Notes: generated by a model not told the origin, from the sequence alone. DNA of 6,947 nucleotides from Thermoplasmata archaeon (GCA_013329855.1 DUJI01000268.1:1-6947); one strand, 5' to 3'; positions 1 through 6,421 are shown, counted from the stretch's first letter. Program-made: numbers and translations.

Positions 1-906
1 GTACTGGTCGATCTGGCCGTCCCGGTTCAGGTCGTACTGCTGCATCCGGGTGCGCAGGTCCTCGTAGTCGTCGCGGGCCTTCACCGGGTCCCCGATGTAG
101 AAGGCCCGCAGCCCGGACGGTTCCGCGTCGGGGCGCGCGAGGCTCAGGCCGTACGTGATCTTCGTCAGCGCGGAGGCGAGGAGGTGCGGGTCCTTCGTCG
201 CCGCGCCGCTGTAGGCATCCGCGTAGGACTCCCGGGTGCGGGACAGGTAGAGGACGAGGAGCTGCGTGATCAGGTACACCAGGTAGGAGAGGATGGCGAC
301 CGCGATGGCCGCAAGGATCGCGGCTCCCGCGTTCCGGTCCCGGCCGCGTCCCCCGACGCGAAGGGCCTCGAAGCCCAGCCTCGCCAGGACGTACGCGAGG
401 AGGGGCACCGCGGACACCCAGGTCATGATAACGACGTCCCGGTGGCGGAGGTGGCCGATCTCGTGGGCCAGGACGGCCCGGACCTCGTCCTGGTTCAGCT
501 GCTCGAGGAGCGGCTGCGTGACGACGAGCTCGGAGGAGCCGACGGTCCGACCGAAGACGAACGCGTTCGGGTCCGGGCTCGTGCTCACCCAGACGTGCCG
601 GGGCATGGGCACGTTGGCCTGATGGGCGAGCTCCGCCACGGTCCGGTACAGCCACGGGTTGGTCTGGGGCGTCACCTCGGTGCGGCCGCGGGTCGCCCAG
701 CGGACGATCGTGGGCGCGATGGCCCACTGGAGGAGCATGAAGAGGAAGGCCAGGACGACGACGATGAGCAGGGCGCCGGGGACGTCCGTGAACTGCAGGA
801 AGACGTCGACGACCACGAGCACGAACAGGAGGAGCAGGGCGAGGACGCCGTACACGAGGAGGATCGTGAGGTCGCTGCCGCGGCGAAGGGCGCCCAGGGA
901 ACCCAT
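1..906 (-). CDS. htpX: HtpX-type M48 membrane zinc metalloprotease, 3' end cut by window edge
   Basis: Integral-membrane zinc endopeptidase of family M48, which in other organisms degrades damaged membrane proteins. Reading the minus strand from the ATG at 906 gives 302 uninterrupted residues to the window edge. Hydrophobic segments lie at about residues 13-38 and 44-64. The zinc site HEIGH is at 148-152 (H148, E149, H152), and E226 in the RTRESYAD motif is the expected third zinc ligand. Two further hydrophobic stretches lie at about 157-178 and 195-221. This is the classic HtpX order. The last visible residues, 292-300, read DLNRDGQID, which matches positions 1, 3, 5, 6, 8 and 9 of a calcium-binding EF-hand or dockerin loop; position 12 would be the first residue outside the window. 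HtpX proteins are commonly about 290 residues, so this one carries a C-terminal extension. No Shine-Dalgarno motif precedes the ATG. It is divergent from the zinc-ribbon gene across 42 bp. Confidence 0.93.
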   Translation of the reverse strand, partial: MGSLGALRRGSDLTILLVYGVLALLLLFVLVVVDVFLQFTDVPGALLIVVVLAFLFMLLQWAIAPTIVRWATRGRTEVTPQTNPWLYRTVAELAHQANVPMPRHVWVSTSPDPNAFVFGRTVGSSELVVTQPLLEQLNQDEVRAVLAHEIGHLRHRDVVIMTWVSAVPLLAYVLARLGFEALRVGGRGRDRNAGAAILAAIAVAILSYLVYLITQLLVLYLSRTRESYADAYSGAATKDPHLLASALTKITYGLSLARPDAEPSGLRAFYIGDPVKARDDYEDLRTRMQQYDLNRDGQIDQY

Positions 907-914
907 GCAAACTG

Positions 915-920
915 CTATAG
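915..920 (+). promoter_or_regulatory. Possible TATA-like element for the zinc-ribbon gene
   Basis: The palindromic CTATAG is centred about 31 bp before the ATG at 949, roughly where an archaeal box A would sit for a transcript with almost no leader. It is short and its flanks are not strongly A/T-rich, so this is a weak call. It lies only 9 bp from the htpX start codon, too close to serve htpX. Confidence 0.35.
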
Positions 921-948
921 GCCGATTCTTCATGAGTCTTCCGTTGGC

Positions 949-1743
949 ATGCCCGAACTCGTCGAGTCGATCAACTGCCCGCACTGCGGCGGCCCGCTCA
1001 ACCTGACCACGGGCGAGGTCATCGTCACGTGCCCGTACTGCGGCTCCGCGGTCCGCATCCGGAGCGACAAGCCCTTCCTGCTGCGCCACTCCATGCTGCC
1101 CGCGCGCATCGACCGGGACGGCGCGGCCCGGGCGATCCAGGGGTGGATGGAGGGCGGCGTGATGAAGCCGGACGACCTGCGGCGCACCTCCCAGATCACG
1201 TCCCTGGATGGGCTCTACCTCCCGTTCTACGTCTTCGAGGTGGACGCGGATACCGCGTACCAGGGCGTCCTCACGCGGACGGGGACGAACGAGCGGCGCG
1301 ACGGCCATCTGGTGCGGAACTACTTCTGGAAGGTCCTCGGGCGCCGCAGCGGCGAGTACGAGGTGGCTGACTACCACATCCCGCTCTCCCTGAAGGTCCC
1401 CTTCGACACGACCCAGATGCTCAAGGACGCGCGCATGCTGAACGCGGAGGTCGACGAGGACGAGGCGGGCCGCCTGGCGCAGGAGGAGGTCGACGCCCAC
1501 CAGCGCGAGCTCCTGAAGGACCTCGTGGACGTCGTCGAGAACGCGAGCACGACGTTCGCCGTGAAGGACTCCGAGTTCCTGCACGCGCCCCTGTGGTTCG
1601 CGGCCTACGCGTACCGCGGCAAGACGTACAAGATCATCGTGGACGCCGCCTCGGGGGACATCGTCAAGGGGGACATCCCGGGGTCCAGCGGCGGATTCGG
1701 GGAGTTCCTGAAGGACTCGACCCGCGGCATCTTCCGCCGCTGA
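949..1743 (+). CDS. Zinc-ribbon protein with C-terminal beta-rich domain, function unknown
   Basis: A 264-residue soluble protein. It opens with a rubredoxin-knuckle zinc ribbon: CPHCGG (C10, C13) and CPYCGS (C28, C31). Residues 89-99 (LYLPFYVFEVD) and 212-244 (HAPLWF, then YRGKTYKIIVDAASGDIVKG) look like two related beta-rich segments. From memory, bacterial proteins with a TFIIB-type zinc ribbon, often mislabelled as primosomal or PriA-like, end in a similar 'P-W, GK-Y, TG-x-x-x-G' pattern. Residues 165-198 are highly charged and probably helical. I chose the ATG at 949 because the zinc ribbon starts immediately after it and because the open frame further upstream is antisense to htpX. No transmembrane segment is seen. 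No Shine-Dalgarno motif precedes it. Its divergent partner is htpX and it converges on a tiny zinc protein 6 bp downstream. The biochemical role is not recognised; a link with membrane quality control is only a neighbourhood inference. Confidence 0.85.
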   Translation: MPELVESINCPHCGGPLNLTTGEVIVTCPYCGSAVRIRSDKPFLLRHSMLPARIDRDGAARAIQGWMEGGVMKPDDLRRTSQITSLDGLYLPFYVFEVDADTAYQGVLTRTGTNERRDGHLVRNYFWKVLGRRSGEYEVADYHIPLSLKVPFDTTQMLKDARMLNAEVDEDEAGRLAQEEVDAHQRELLKDLVDVVENASTTFAVKDSEFLHAPLWFAAYAYRGKTYKIIVDAASGDIVKGDIPGSSGGFGEFLKDSTRGIFRR

Positions 1744-1749
1744 CCGCCG

Positions 1750-1860
1750 TCACTCCTCCGTCTGCTCGGAGTCCTCGTAGTCGGCCAGGTACGTCCCGCA
1801 GTTCGGGCACATCTCCTCGTCCGGGTCGACCTCCCAGCCGCACTCGGGGCAGTGCTCCAT
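1750..1860 (-). CDS. Tiny acidic double-CxxC zinc-ribbon protein (36 aa)
   Basis: The minus strand encodes a complete 36-residue protein from the ATG at 1860 to a TGA at 1750-1752. It has two zinc knuckles, CPECG (C4, C7) and CPNCG (C18, C21), spaced by ten residues, enough for one complete four-cysteine zinc site. The C-terminal tail is very acidic: 13 of the 36 residues are Asp or Glu, and the protein ends in EQTEE. A GAGG lies 7-10 bases before the ATG and is the best Shine-Dalgarno candidate in the window. A TATA-like element lies about 39 bp upstream. The stop lies 6 bp from the convergent stop of the zinc-ribbon gene. Mini zinc ribbons of this kind are common in archaea and may bind nucleic acid or protein partners, but no function can be assigned here. 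It is short, so it is easily missed by gene callers. Confidence 0.8.
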   Translation of the reverse strand: MEHCPECGWEVDPDEEMCPNCGTYLADYEDSEQTEE

Positions 1861-1895
1861 CCCCCGCCTCGGGACCCCATAGGTCGCTCCGGGGA

Positions 1896-1903
1896 CTATA
1901 AAG
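1896..1903 (-). promoter_or_regulatory. TATA box upstream of the mini zinc-ribbon gene
   Basis: On the minus strand this reads CTTTATAG, close to the archaeal box A consensus, inside an otherwise GC-rich 52-bp gap between the helicase stop and the mini-protein ATG. Its centre is about 39 bp before the ATG, which predicts a transcript leader of roughly 10-14 bases carrying the GAGG ribosome-binding candidate. The mini-protein would then have its own transcript even though it follows the helicase gene on the same strand. Confidence 0.55.
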
Positions 1904-1912
1904 ACACCGCAT

Positions 1913-3595
1913 TCAGTAGTCGTCCAGGGTCGTGGGTCCCTTCCGGCGGGGCTCCGGTCGGCGCACGGGTTCCTCGGGCTTCGCGGAGCGCTCCACGGCC
2001 TGCTCTCGCTTCGCGGCGAGCAGCTTCTCCGGGGCGGCCGTCACGAACATCTCCCCGCCCGGCTCGCCGACGAAGATTTTCTGCTTCAGGTCGCGGCGGA
2101 GACGGTCGAGTTCCTGGTGCATCTTGCGCTCCTTGCGCTTCGCGCTGTAGAGGAACGCCTCGTCCCGCGTGTCCTTCGTGACGAGCATGATTACCTTCCC
2201 GGGCGCGTTTCGCCCCGTGCGACCCCGCCGCTGGATCGTGCGAATCTCAGACGGCACGGGCTCGTAGAAGACGACCAACTCCACTTGGGGGATGTCGAGT
2301 CCCTCCTCGCCGATGGATGTGGCCACGATGACGTTCACCTCGCCGTCGCGGAACTTCTGGAGGATCTCCACCTGTTCCTTCTGCCGCAACCCGATGTCCT
2401 CCCCCTTGGAGGATTGGCCCACGAACCGCACGGGCTTGATGCCCGGCAGCTTCGCGAGCTCCCGCGTCACCGTCTCCGCGGTCTCGCGGTAGTGCGTGAA
2501 GACGATTACCTTGGAGTCGGGCTTCGCCATGAACTGGTCGCGCACGACCCACGCCGTCTTCTTGAGCTTGGGATGCTCCGCGCTCGTTTCGCGGGCGATC
2601 TTGACGGCCTCCACGACCTTTGCGTGCTTGATGAACTGGGTGTCCGCGCGGGACTTCGCGTCCGTCTCGAGGCGGTCGAAGTAGGAGCGCAGGGAGCCCA
2701 TGCCCTGGGTCTCCGCCAGGGTGATCGCGTGGTTCGCCTTCATCGCGATGGCCTGCGCGGTCATCGCGCCGAACAGGCGCCCGTCCTTGTCGCCGCCGTC
2801 CAGGCGTTTCCGGATCGCATCGCCCGCGGCGAGGATGTCCTTCGTGGACGGCTTCGGCTTTCCTTGGAGGAACCCGATCTTCTTGAGGCGCTCCACCTGG
2901 TCGTCGTAGACCTGCTCGAGCAGGGTCCCAATCTCCTTCGCCTCGTCGGGCGCGTCGATGGGGATGCGCTGGATCTCTAGTCCCTGGACGTACATCACGA
3001 CGTCCGCATCGAACTCGGTGCGGATCTCCACCGCGGTGATCCCGAGGTTGTTGCACACCTCGAGGATCTTCTCCGCGGAGGATCCCGGGGACGCGGTCAT
3101 CCCGAGGACGAGCCGTCCCGCGACCTCCTTGTACGCCGCGGCGACGTCCACGTACGCGTAGTCGCCGACCGCGCGGTGCGCCTCGTCGAAGACGATGAGG
3201 CTCACGCCCTCCAAGTCGTACCGCCCGGCCTTCAGATCGTTCTTGATCACCTGGGGCGTGGACACGATGATCTTGTTCTCCCGCCACCCGAGCTCGCGGT
3301 CCTCGGGGGAGGCCACCTCGCCCGTGAACACGGCGATGCGGTCGACGATGAGCATCTCTCTCAGGGACGCGGCATGTTGCTCCACCAGTGGTTTCGTCGG
3401 CGCGAGGAAGAGGACCCGGTCTCCCTTGTGCCGAAGGGTCTCCGCGATGACCATGGCCGCGACGACCGTCTTCCCCATGCCGGTGGGCAGGACCACCAGG
3501 GTGGACCGCGAAAGGCACGACTTCGCGATGTTCACCTGGTACGCCCGCTCCTCGACCGCGCCGCGGCGGAGGAGTTCGTGGGTGACGAAGGGCAC
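1913..3595 (-). CDS. hef: Hef/FANCM-family superfamily 2 DNA helicase, nuclease domain absent
   Basis: ATP-dependent DNA helicase of the Hef/Mph1/FANCM family, which remodels stalled forks and branched DNA. From the GTG at 3595 it has 560 residues. The motifs appear in order: RAYQ (17-20), Walker A PTGMGKT (37-43), APTKPL (66-71), DEAH (137-140), TAS (167-169), the Hef insert domain at about 225-345, VATSIGEEGLDIP (424-436), and QRRGRTGR (455-462). DEAHRAVGDYAYV and FYEPVPSEIRTIQ are strong Hef signatures. Known euryarchaeal Hef continues into an ERCC4/XPF nuclease and helix-hairpin-helix region; this protein instead ends about 50 residues after the helicase core, and the downstream gene is not a nuclease. 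It ends in PTTLDDY, which resembles a PCNA-binding PIP box without the usual Gln. The open frame extends upstream to an ATG at 3694, but that would overlap the decarboxylase; the GTG has a TATA-like element 28 bp upstream and begins just where family similarity begins. Confidence 0.93.
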   Translation of the reverse strand: MPFVTHELLRRGAVEERAYQVNIAKSCLSRSTLVVLPTGMGKTVVAAMVIAETLRHKGDRVLFLAPTKPLVEQHAASLREMLIVDRIAVFTGEVASPEDRELGWRENKIIVSTPQVIKNDLKAGRYDLEGVSLIVFDEAHRAVGDYAYVDVAAAYKEVAGRLVLGMTASPGSSAEKILEVCNNLGITAVEIRTEFDADVVMYVQGLEIQRIPIDAPDEAKEIGTLLEQVYDDQVERLKKIGFLQGKPKPSTKDILAAGDAIRKRLDGGDKDGRLFGAMTAQAIAMKANHAITLAETQGMGSLRSYFDRLETDAKSRADTQFIKHAKVVEAVKIARETSAEHPKLKKTAWVVRDQFMAKPDSKVIVFTHYRETAETVTRELAKLPGIKPVRFVGQSSKGEDIGLRQKEQVEILQKFRDGEVNVIVATSIGEEGLDIPQVELVVFYEPVPSEIRTIQRRGRTGRNAPGKVIMLVTKDTRDEAFLYSAKRKERKMHQELDRLRRDLKQKIFVGEPGGEMFVTAAPEKLLAAKREQAVERSAKPEEPVRRPEPRRKGPTTLDDY

Positions 3596-3618
3596 GGGTG
3601 CGAGACGCCGCGCAGCGG

Positions 3619-3630
3619 GGATAACCCTTT
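3619..3630 (-). promoter_or_regulatory. Possible box A for the helicase gene, leaderless spacing
   Basis: The minus strand reads AAAGGGTTATCC in the 58-bp gap between the decarboxylase stop and the helicase GTG. Its centre is about 28 bp before the GTG, the spacing expected for a leaderless archaeal transcript. The element is less A/T-rich than the consensus. Its position supports the GTG start at 3595 over longer alternatives. Confidence 0.4.
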
Positions 3631-3653
3631 GCCTCGCCGGGGCGAAAGTGGTC

Positions 3654-4931
3654 TCAGTCCAGGGTGGCCTTGTCGAACATGGCGGGGTCGCCACCGAGCG
3701 GCTTGGTCGCGTCGATGCCCACCTTGGACGTGAAACCGTCCTGGGAACTCGGGTCGATGGACGAGCCGCGGACCCCGTGCAGGACGACGAGGCCGCGGTC
3801 CGCCTGGAACCGCGTGGCCACGGCCCACTCCACGTCCCGGTCGTCGTACACGTCGATATCCTCGTCCACGATCGTCACCTGCTTCATCGAGGTGTGGGCC
3901 CCGAACGCGGCCATGATCGCGTTCTTGCCGTCGCCCTGGTGCTGCTTGCGGATGGAGACGACGCCGTGGAGCCAGGCGCAGCCGCCTTCGGTAAGGCGGA
4001 CGGCCTTCACGTGAGGCACGGCGCGGGACACGGCCTGGTAGATGACGGGCTCGCGCGGCATCCCCATGAACATGAAGTGCTCATCGAGACCGCCGACGAT
4101 GATGTGGAAGACCGCGTCGTCCCTGCGGTAGATGCGGTCGATCACGAGCACGGGCTCCTGGCGCACGCGGTCGTACGTCCTCACCGCGTCGACGAATGGG
4201 CCCTCCGCGTGGGTCTCCTGGAGGAGCCGTCCTTCGAGAACGTAGTCCGCCTCCGCCGGGACGGTCAGGCCGTTCTGGATTCGGACCATGTCCACGGGCT
4301 TCCTCAGACAGGACTGGGTCAGGGCCGACGCGATGCGGCTCTCGTCCACGCCGTACTCCACAGACGTCCCGCCGCCCAGGAGGTTCCACGGGTCCAGACC
4401 GACGCACACGGCCACCTTGAGCTCCTGTCCCGCTTTCGCGGCCTCGTTGTACATGTGCCGCAGGTGCCGCGGCACGATGCGGCAGGCGCCGCGCTTCGCG
4501 TCCAGGATCTGGATGCGGTGGAAGGACAGGTTCCGCACGCCCTCCCACTCCGCCACCCACACGCCCGCGGTGATGAACCGTCCGGCGTCCTTCGGGTAGA
4601 GCTTCGGGATGGGCAGCGTGGTCAGGTCCACGTCCGTTGTGGCGTTCTTCTGGAACGGGGCGCGGTCTACGGTCCGCGTGTCCTTGGGGTGGGCCTGGGC
4701 TTCGAGGAGCCTCGCGAGGAGCTGGTCCTTGGGGATCTCGAGGGCCGCGGCGACACGGTCCCGCGTGGACCACAGGTTCGCGGCCGCGGGCCCGCCCTCC
4801 ATCTTCGGGAGGAGGACCGGGATGTTCGGATGGGCGACGAAGTGCCGCGTGGCCTCGATCTCGCGGCGCACGGGTTCGTTAATCGTCACGACGTCGGCGG
4901 CGAACCGGTTCAGCCACTCGCGCATCGCCAT
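3654..4931 (-). CDS. UbiD-family prenylated-FMN-dependent decarboxylase
   Basis: A 425-residue cytoplasmic decarboxylase of the UbiD family, which uses prenylated FMN made by a UbiX flavin prenyltransferase to remove a carboxyl group from an unsaturated substrate. Signatures include RNLSFHRIQILD (N134 and R139, with the spacing of the metal-ligand Asn and catalytic Arg of fungal Fdc1), IVPRHL (152-157), PAEADYVLEG (225-234, with a likely metal-ligand Glu at 233), the acidic pair D283-E284, VDEDIDVYD (355-363) and the C-terminal GIDATKP. It is shorter than E. coli UbiD (about 497 residues). From memory this size fits archaeal family members, including the trans-anhydromevalonate-5-phosphate decarboxylase of the archaeal mevalonate pathway described in Aeropyrum. 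The substrate cannot be read from this window because neither UbiX nor mevalonate genes are present. A second ATG at 4925 is a possible start. It is separated from its neighbours by 50 and 58 bp, so it may be monocistronic. Confidence 0.9.
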   Translation of the reverse strand: MAMREWLNRFAADVVTINEPVRREIEATRHFVAHPNIPVLLPKMEGGPAAANLWSTRDRVAAALEIPKDQLLARLLEAQAHPKDTRTVDRAPFQKNATTDVDLTTLPIPKLYPKDAGRFITAGVWVAEWEGVRNLSFHRIQILDAKRGACRIVPRHLRHMYNEAAKAGQELKVAVCVGLDPWNLLGGGTSVEYGVDESRIASALTQSCLRKPVDMVRIQNGLTVPAEADYVLEGRLLQETHAEGPFVDAVRTYDRVRQEPVLVIDRIYRRDDAVFHIIVGGLDEHFMFMGMPREPVIYQAVSRAVPHVKAVRLTEGGCAWLHGVVSIRKQHQGDGKNAIMAAFGAHTSMKQVTIVDEDIDVYDDRDVEWAVATRFQADRGLVVLHGVRGSSIDPSSQDGFTSKVGIDATKPLGGDPAMFDKATLD

Positions 4932-4981
4932 GGACAGTCCCGGTCGCGGTATGTTGGGGATGCGTTAGAAAGCTTGTGGGC

Positions 4982-5425
4982 TCAGCCCACGAGGTAGACC
5001 CAGATTGGCTTCTGATGCCGGTGAAGGGTAGCGAGCAGTCGGTCCTTCGCCCCAGACTCGATGTGGTCGAGGTGCCACGGCCGCCTCGAGGCCAGCCAGA
5101 CGTCGACCGTGTACGCCTGCCGCCGTCCGTACAGGCCGTACACCCAGTCGTTGCGATGCACGTCGACCTGCCGCACGTCCGCGAGGGGTGCGACGCGGTG
5201 CGAGAAGGGGCGGCCCACCGTGATCCGATCGGGCCCGACCTCGATCCAGCGGATGCTCCTGCCCCAGACGATCAGGGCGAGCAGGGCGCAGTACGCGGTA
5301 TAGACGGCCAGGAGCCAGCCCGGGCACGGAGGTCCGAACGCAATGACCATGGCCACCAGGAAGACCCACAGGGGGACAATGCTCTGGAGCACGACGTTCA
5401 GCCAAGGCGGTCCGCCACGCCTCAA
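4982..5425 (-). CDS. Small membrane protein with two helices and a PH-like tail
   Basis: A 147-residue protein with two hydrophobic helices at about residues 11-30 and 36-54, joined by a short GPPCPG turn. A soluble C-terminal region of about 90 residues follows. Residues 58-90 (IRWIEVGPDRITVGRPF, then PLADVRQVDVH) follow the pattern of the bacterial PH-like domain found after paired helices in YdbS/DUF304-type proteins; this resemblance is a recognition from pattern only. The likely start is the TTG at 5425, because the only in-frame codons between it and the upstream stop are five, none ATG, GTG or TTG. A GTG at 5392 is an alternative but would cut into the first helix. No Shine-Dalgarno motif is visible. 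It lies 15 bp after the PKD surface-protein gene and is probably co-transcribed with it. The function is unknown. Confidence 0.8.
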   Translation of the reverse strand: MRRGGPPWLNVVLQSIVPLWVFLVAMVIAFGPPCPGWLLAVYTAYCALLALIVWGRSIRWIEVGPDRITVGRPFSHRVAPLADVRQVDVHRNDWVYGLYGRRQAYTVDVWLASRRPWHLDHIESGAKDRLLATLHRHQKPIWVYLVG

Positions 5426-5440
5426 GGTTCGGTCGATAAT

Positions 5441-6400
5441 CTATTGTCCACCCGGTCCTGGCGGCCAGATGGGCGGCGGACTGCGGTCCGGCGGCGTGGC
5501 GGGCGGCGGTTCCAGCGGTCCCTTGGACGATGGGCGCAACAGGAAGTAGCCCGCTCCCAAGGCCGAGGCCGCGGCCGCGGCGGCGAGGACGACCGCGGCG
5601 GGAGACACGGCGGGTCCCGGTCCCGCACCGCCTCCCGGTTTCGACGGTGCGGACGGGGCGAGGACACTCACCCGGAGGTCGAGCTCGTTGTCCGTCAGAT
5701 CCGTCTCGGGCGGAGTCACGTTCGCAACGACAATCCGGAGGGTGTGGTTGCCTGCGGTCACCGCGGCGAATGGGCCCACCCGGGCGGACGCGGTCGCCGA
5801 AGGTGCGACAGGGCCCGGCAGCGCGACGGTCCCCACCTCCACCGCGGTCCCGTTCGGCGGCACGTCGTACACGACGACGTCCGCGGCGTCCGCCCGTGCG
5901 CCCCCTCGATTGAGGACCACCACGGTGACGTTGACGGAGTCGTTCACCTGGGGCGCCGTGGGGCTCATGAATCCCTGAATGGGCACGAGGTCGGGCGCCT
6001 GGGCGGGCGGCGGAGGGGGTACGCCCGGATGGACGGTCACGGACGCGGCGCCGGTGGCGCCGCGGTTGTCCTCCACGGTCACGGCCGCCACGAACGTCCC
6101 CGCGGCCCCGTACGCATGGTCGGCCAGCGGCGACGGCTGCCACTCCGTGCCCTGTCCGTCCCCGAAGGTGAAGCGGTACGCGACGATCCTCCCGTTCCCG
6201 GCGTCATGGGCGGAACTCGCGGAGGCGTTGAAGTGGACCAGCTGTCCGACCGCGGGATACGCGTCGTCGACGGTCAAGGCGGCCGTCGGTCCCTCCGGGA
6301 TGGCGGCGGCTACCGCGAGCATGGCGAACGCGACCGCCCACACAGCCAGCGCGATGGCCGCACGCCGTCGGAGGGCGAGGTACGTCCTCCGGGAACCCAC
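5441..6400 (-). CDS. Cell-surface protein with PKD and CARDB domains and a C-terminal anchor
   Basis: A 319-residue predicted type I membrane protein. The basic N-terminus (RRTYLALRRR) and a hydrophobic stretch at about 14-33 form a signal sequence. Residues 38-123 form a PKD domain, with the hallmark FTFGDGQGTEW and HAYGAAGTFVAAVTVEDNRG. A proline linker (PGVPPPPPAQ, 125-134) leads to a CARDB-type adhesion domain at about 136-247 (PDLVPI, NVTVVVLNRGG, TDNELDLRV). After a glycine/proline spacer, a transmembrane helix lies at about 266-288, followed by a short basic stop (RPSSKG) and a proline-rich inside tail. Six N-glycosylation sequons (N58, N153, N157, N183, N218, N227) all fall outside the membrane in this topology. 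The start is the GTG at 6400, with a box A 28 bp upstream and no Shine-Dalgarno motif. It probably mediates surface adhesion or protein-protein contacts; the ligand is unknown. Confidence 0.88.
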   Translation of the reverse strand: MGSRRTYLALRRRAAIALAVWAVAFAMLAVAAAIPEGPTAALTVDDAYPAVGQLVHFNASASSAHDAGNGRIVAYRFTFGDGQGTEWQPSPLADHAYGAAGTFVAAVTVEDNRGATGAASVTVHPGVPPPPPAQAPDLVPIQGFMSPTAPQVNDSVNVTVVVLNRGGARADAADVVVYDVPPNGTAVEVGTVALPGPVAPSATASARVGPFAAVTAGNHTLRIVVANVTPPETDLTDNELDLRVSVLAPSAPSKPGGGAGPGPAVSPAAVVLAAAAAASALGAGYFLLRPSSKGPLEPPPATPPDRSPPPIWPPGPGGQ

Positions 6401-6421
6401 GGTCCTGAAGCCCCGATAGCT

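Noticed and set aside
924..934. CATGAAGAATC as the htpX promoter
   Set aside because: Only about 23 bp from the htpX ATG and a poor match to box A; too weak to report as a feature.
184..948. Long plus-strand open frame fused in front of the zinc-ribbon protein
   Set aside because: It is antisense to htpX, is rich in Arg, Asp, Glu and Gly in the way typical of GC-rich shadow frames, and contains no recognisable domain. The HtpX frame on the other strand has clear catalytic motifs.
3596..3694. N-terminal extension of the helicase to an ATG at 3694
   Set aside because: It would overlap the decarboxylase by about 40 bp, has no family similarity, and a better GTG start with a box A at leaderless spacing lies at 3595.
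4965..4975. AAGCTTTCTAA as a box A for the decarboxylase gene
   Set aside because: It is about 38 bp before the ATG, lacks a good TATA core, and could equally be chance; the 4932-4981 gap otherwise shows nothing clear.
3195..4997. 600-residue plus-strand open frame across the helicase and decarboxylase genes
   Set aside because: It runs antisense to two genes with full family motifs; its composition (Val, His, Arg, Asp, Gly rich) is that of a GC-rich shadow and no domain is seen.
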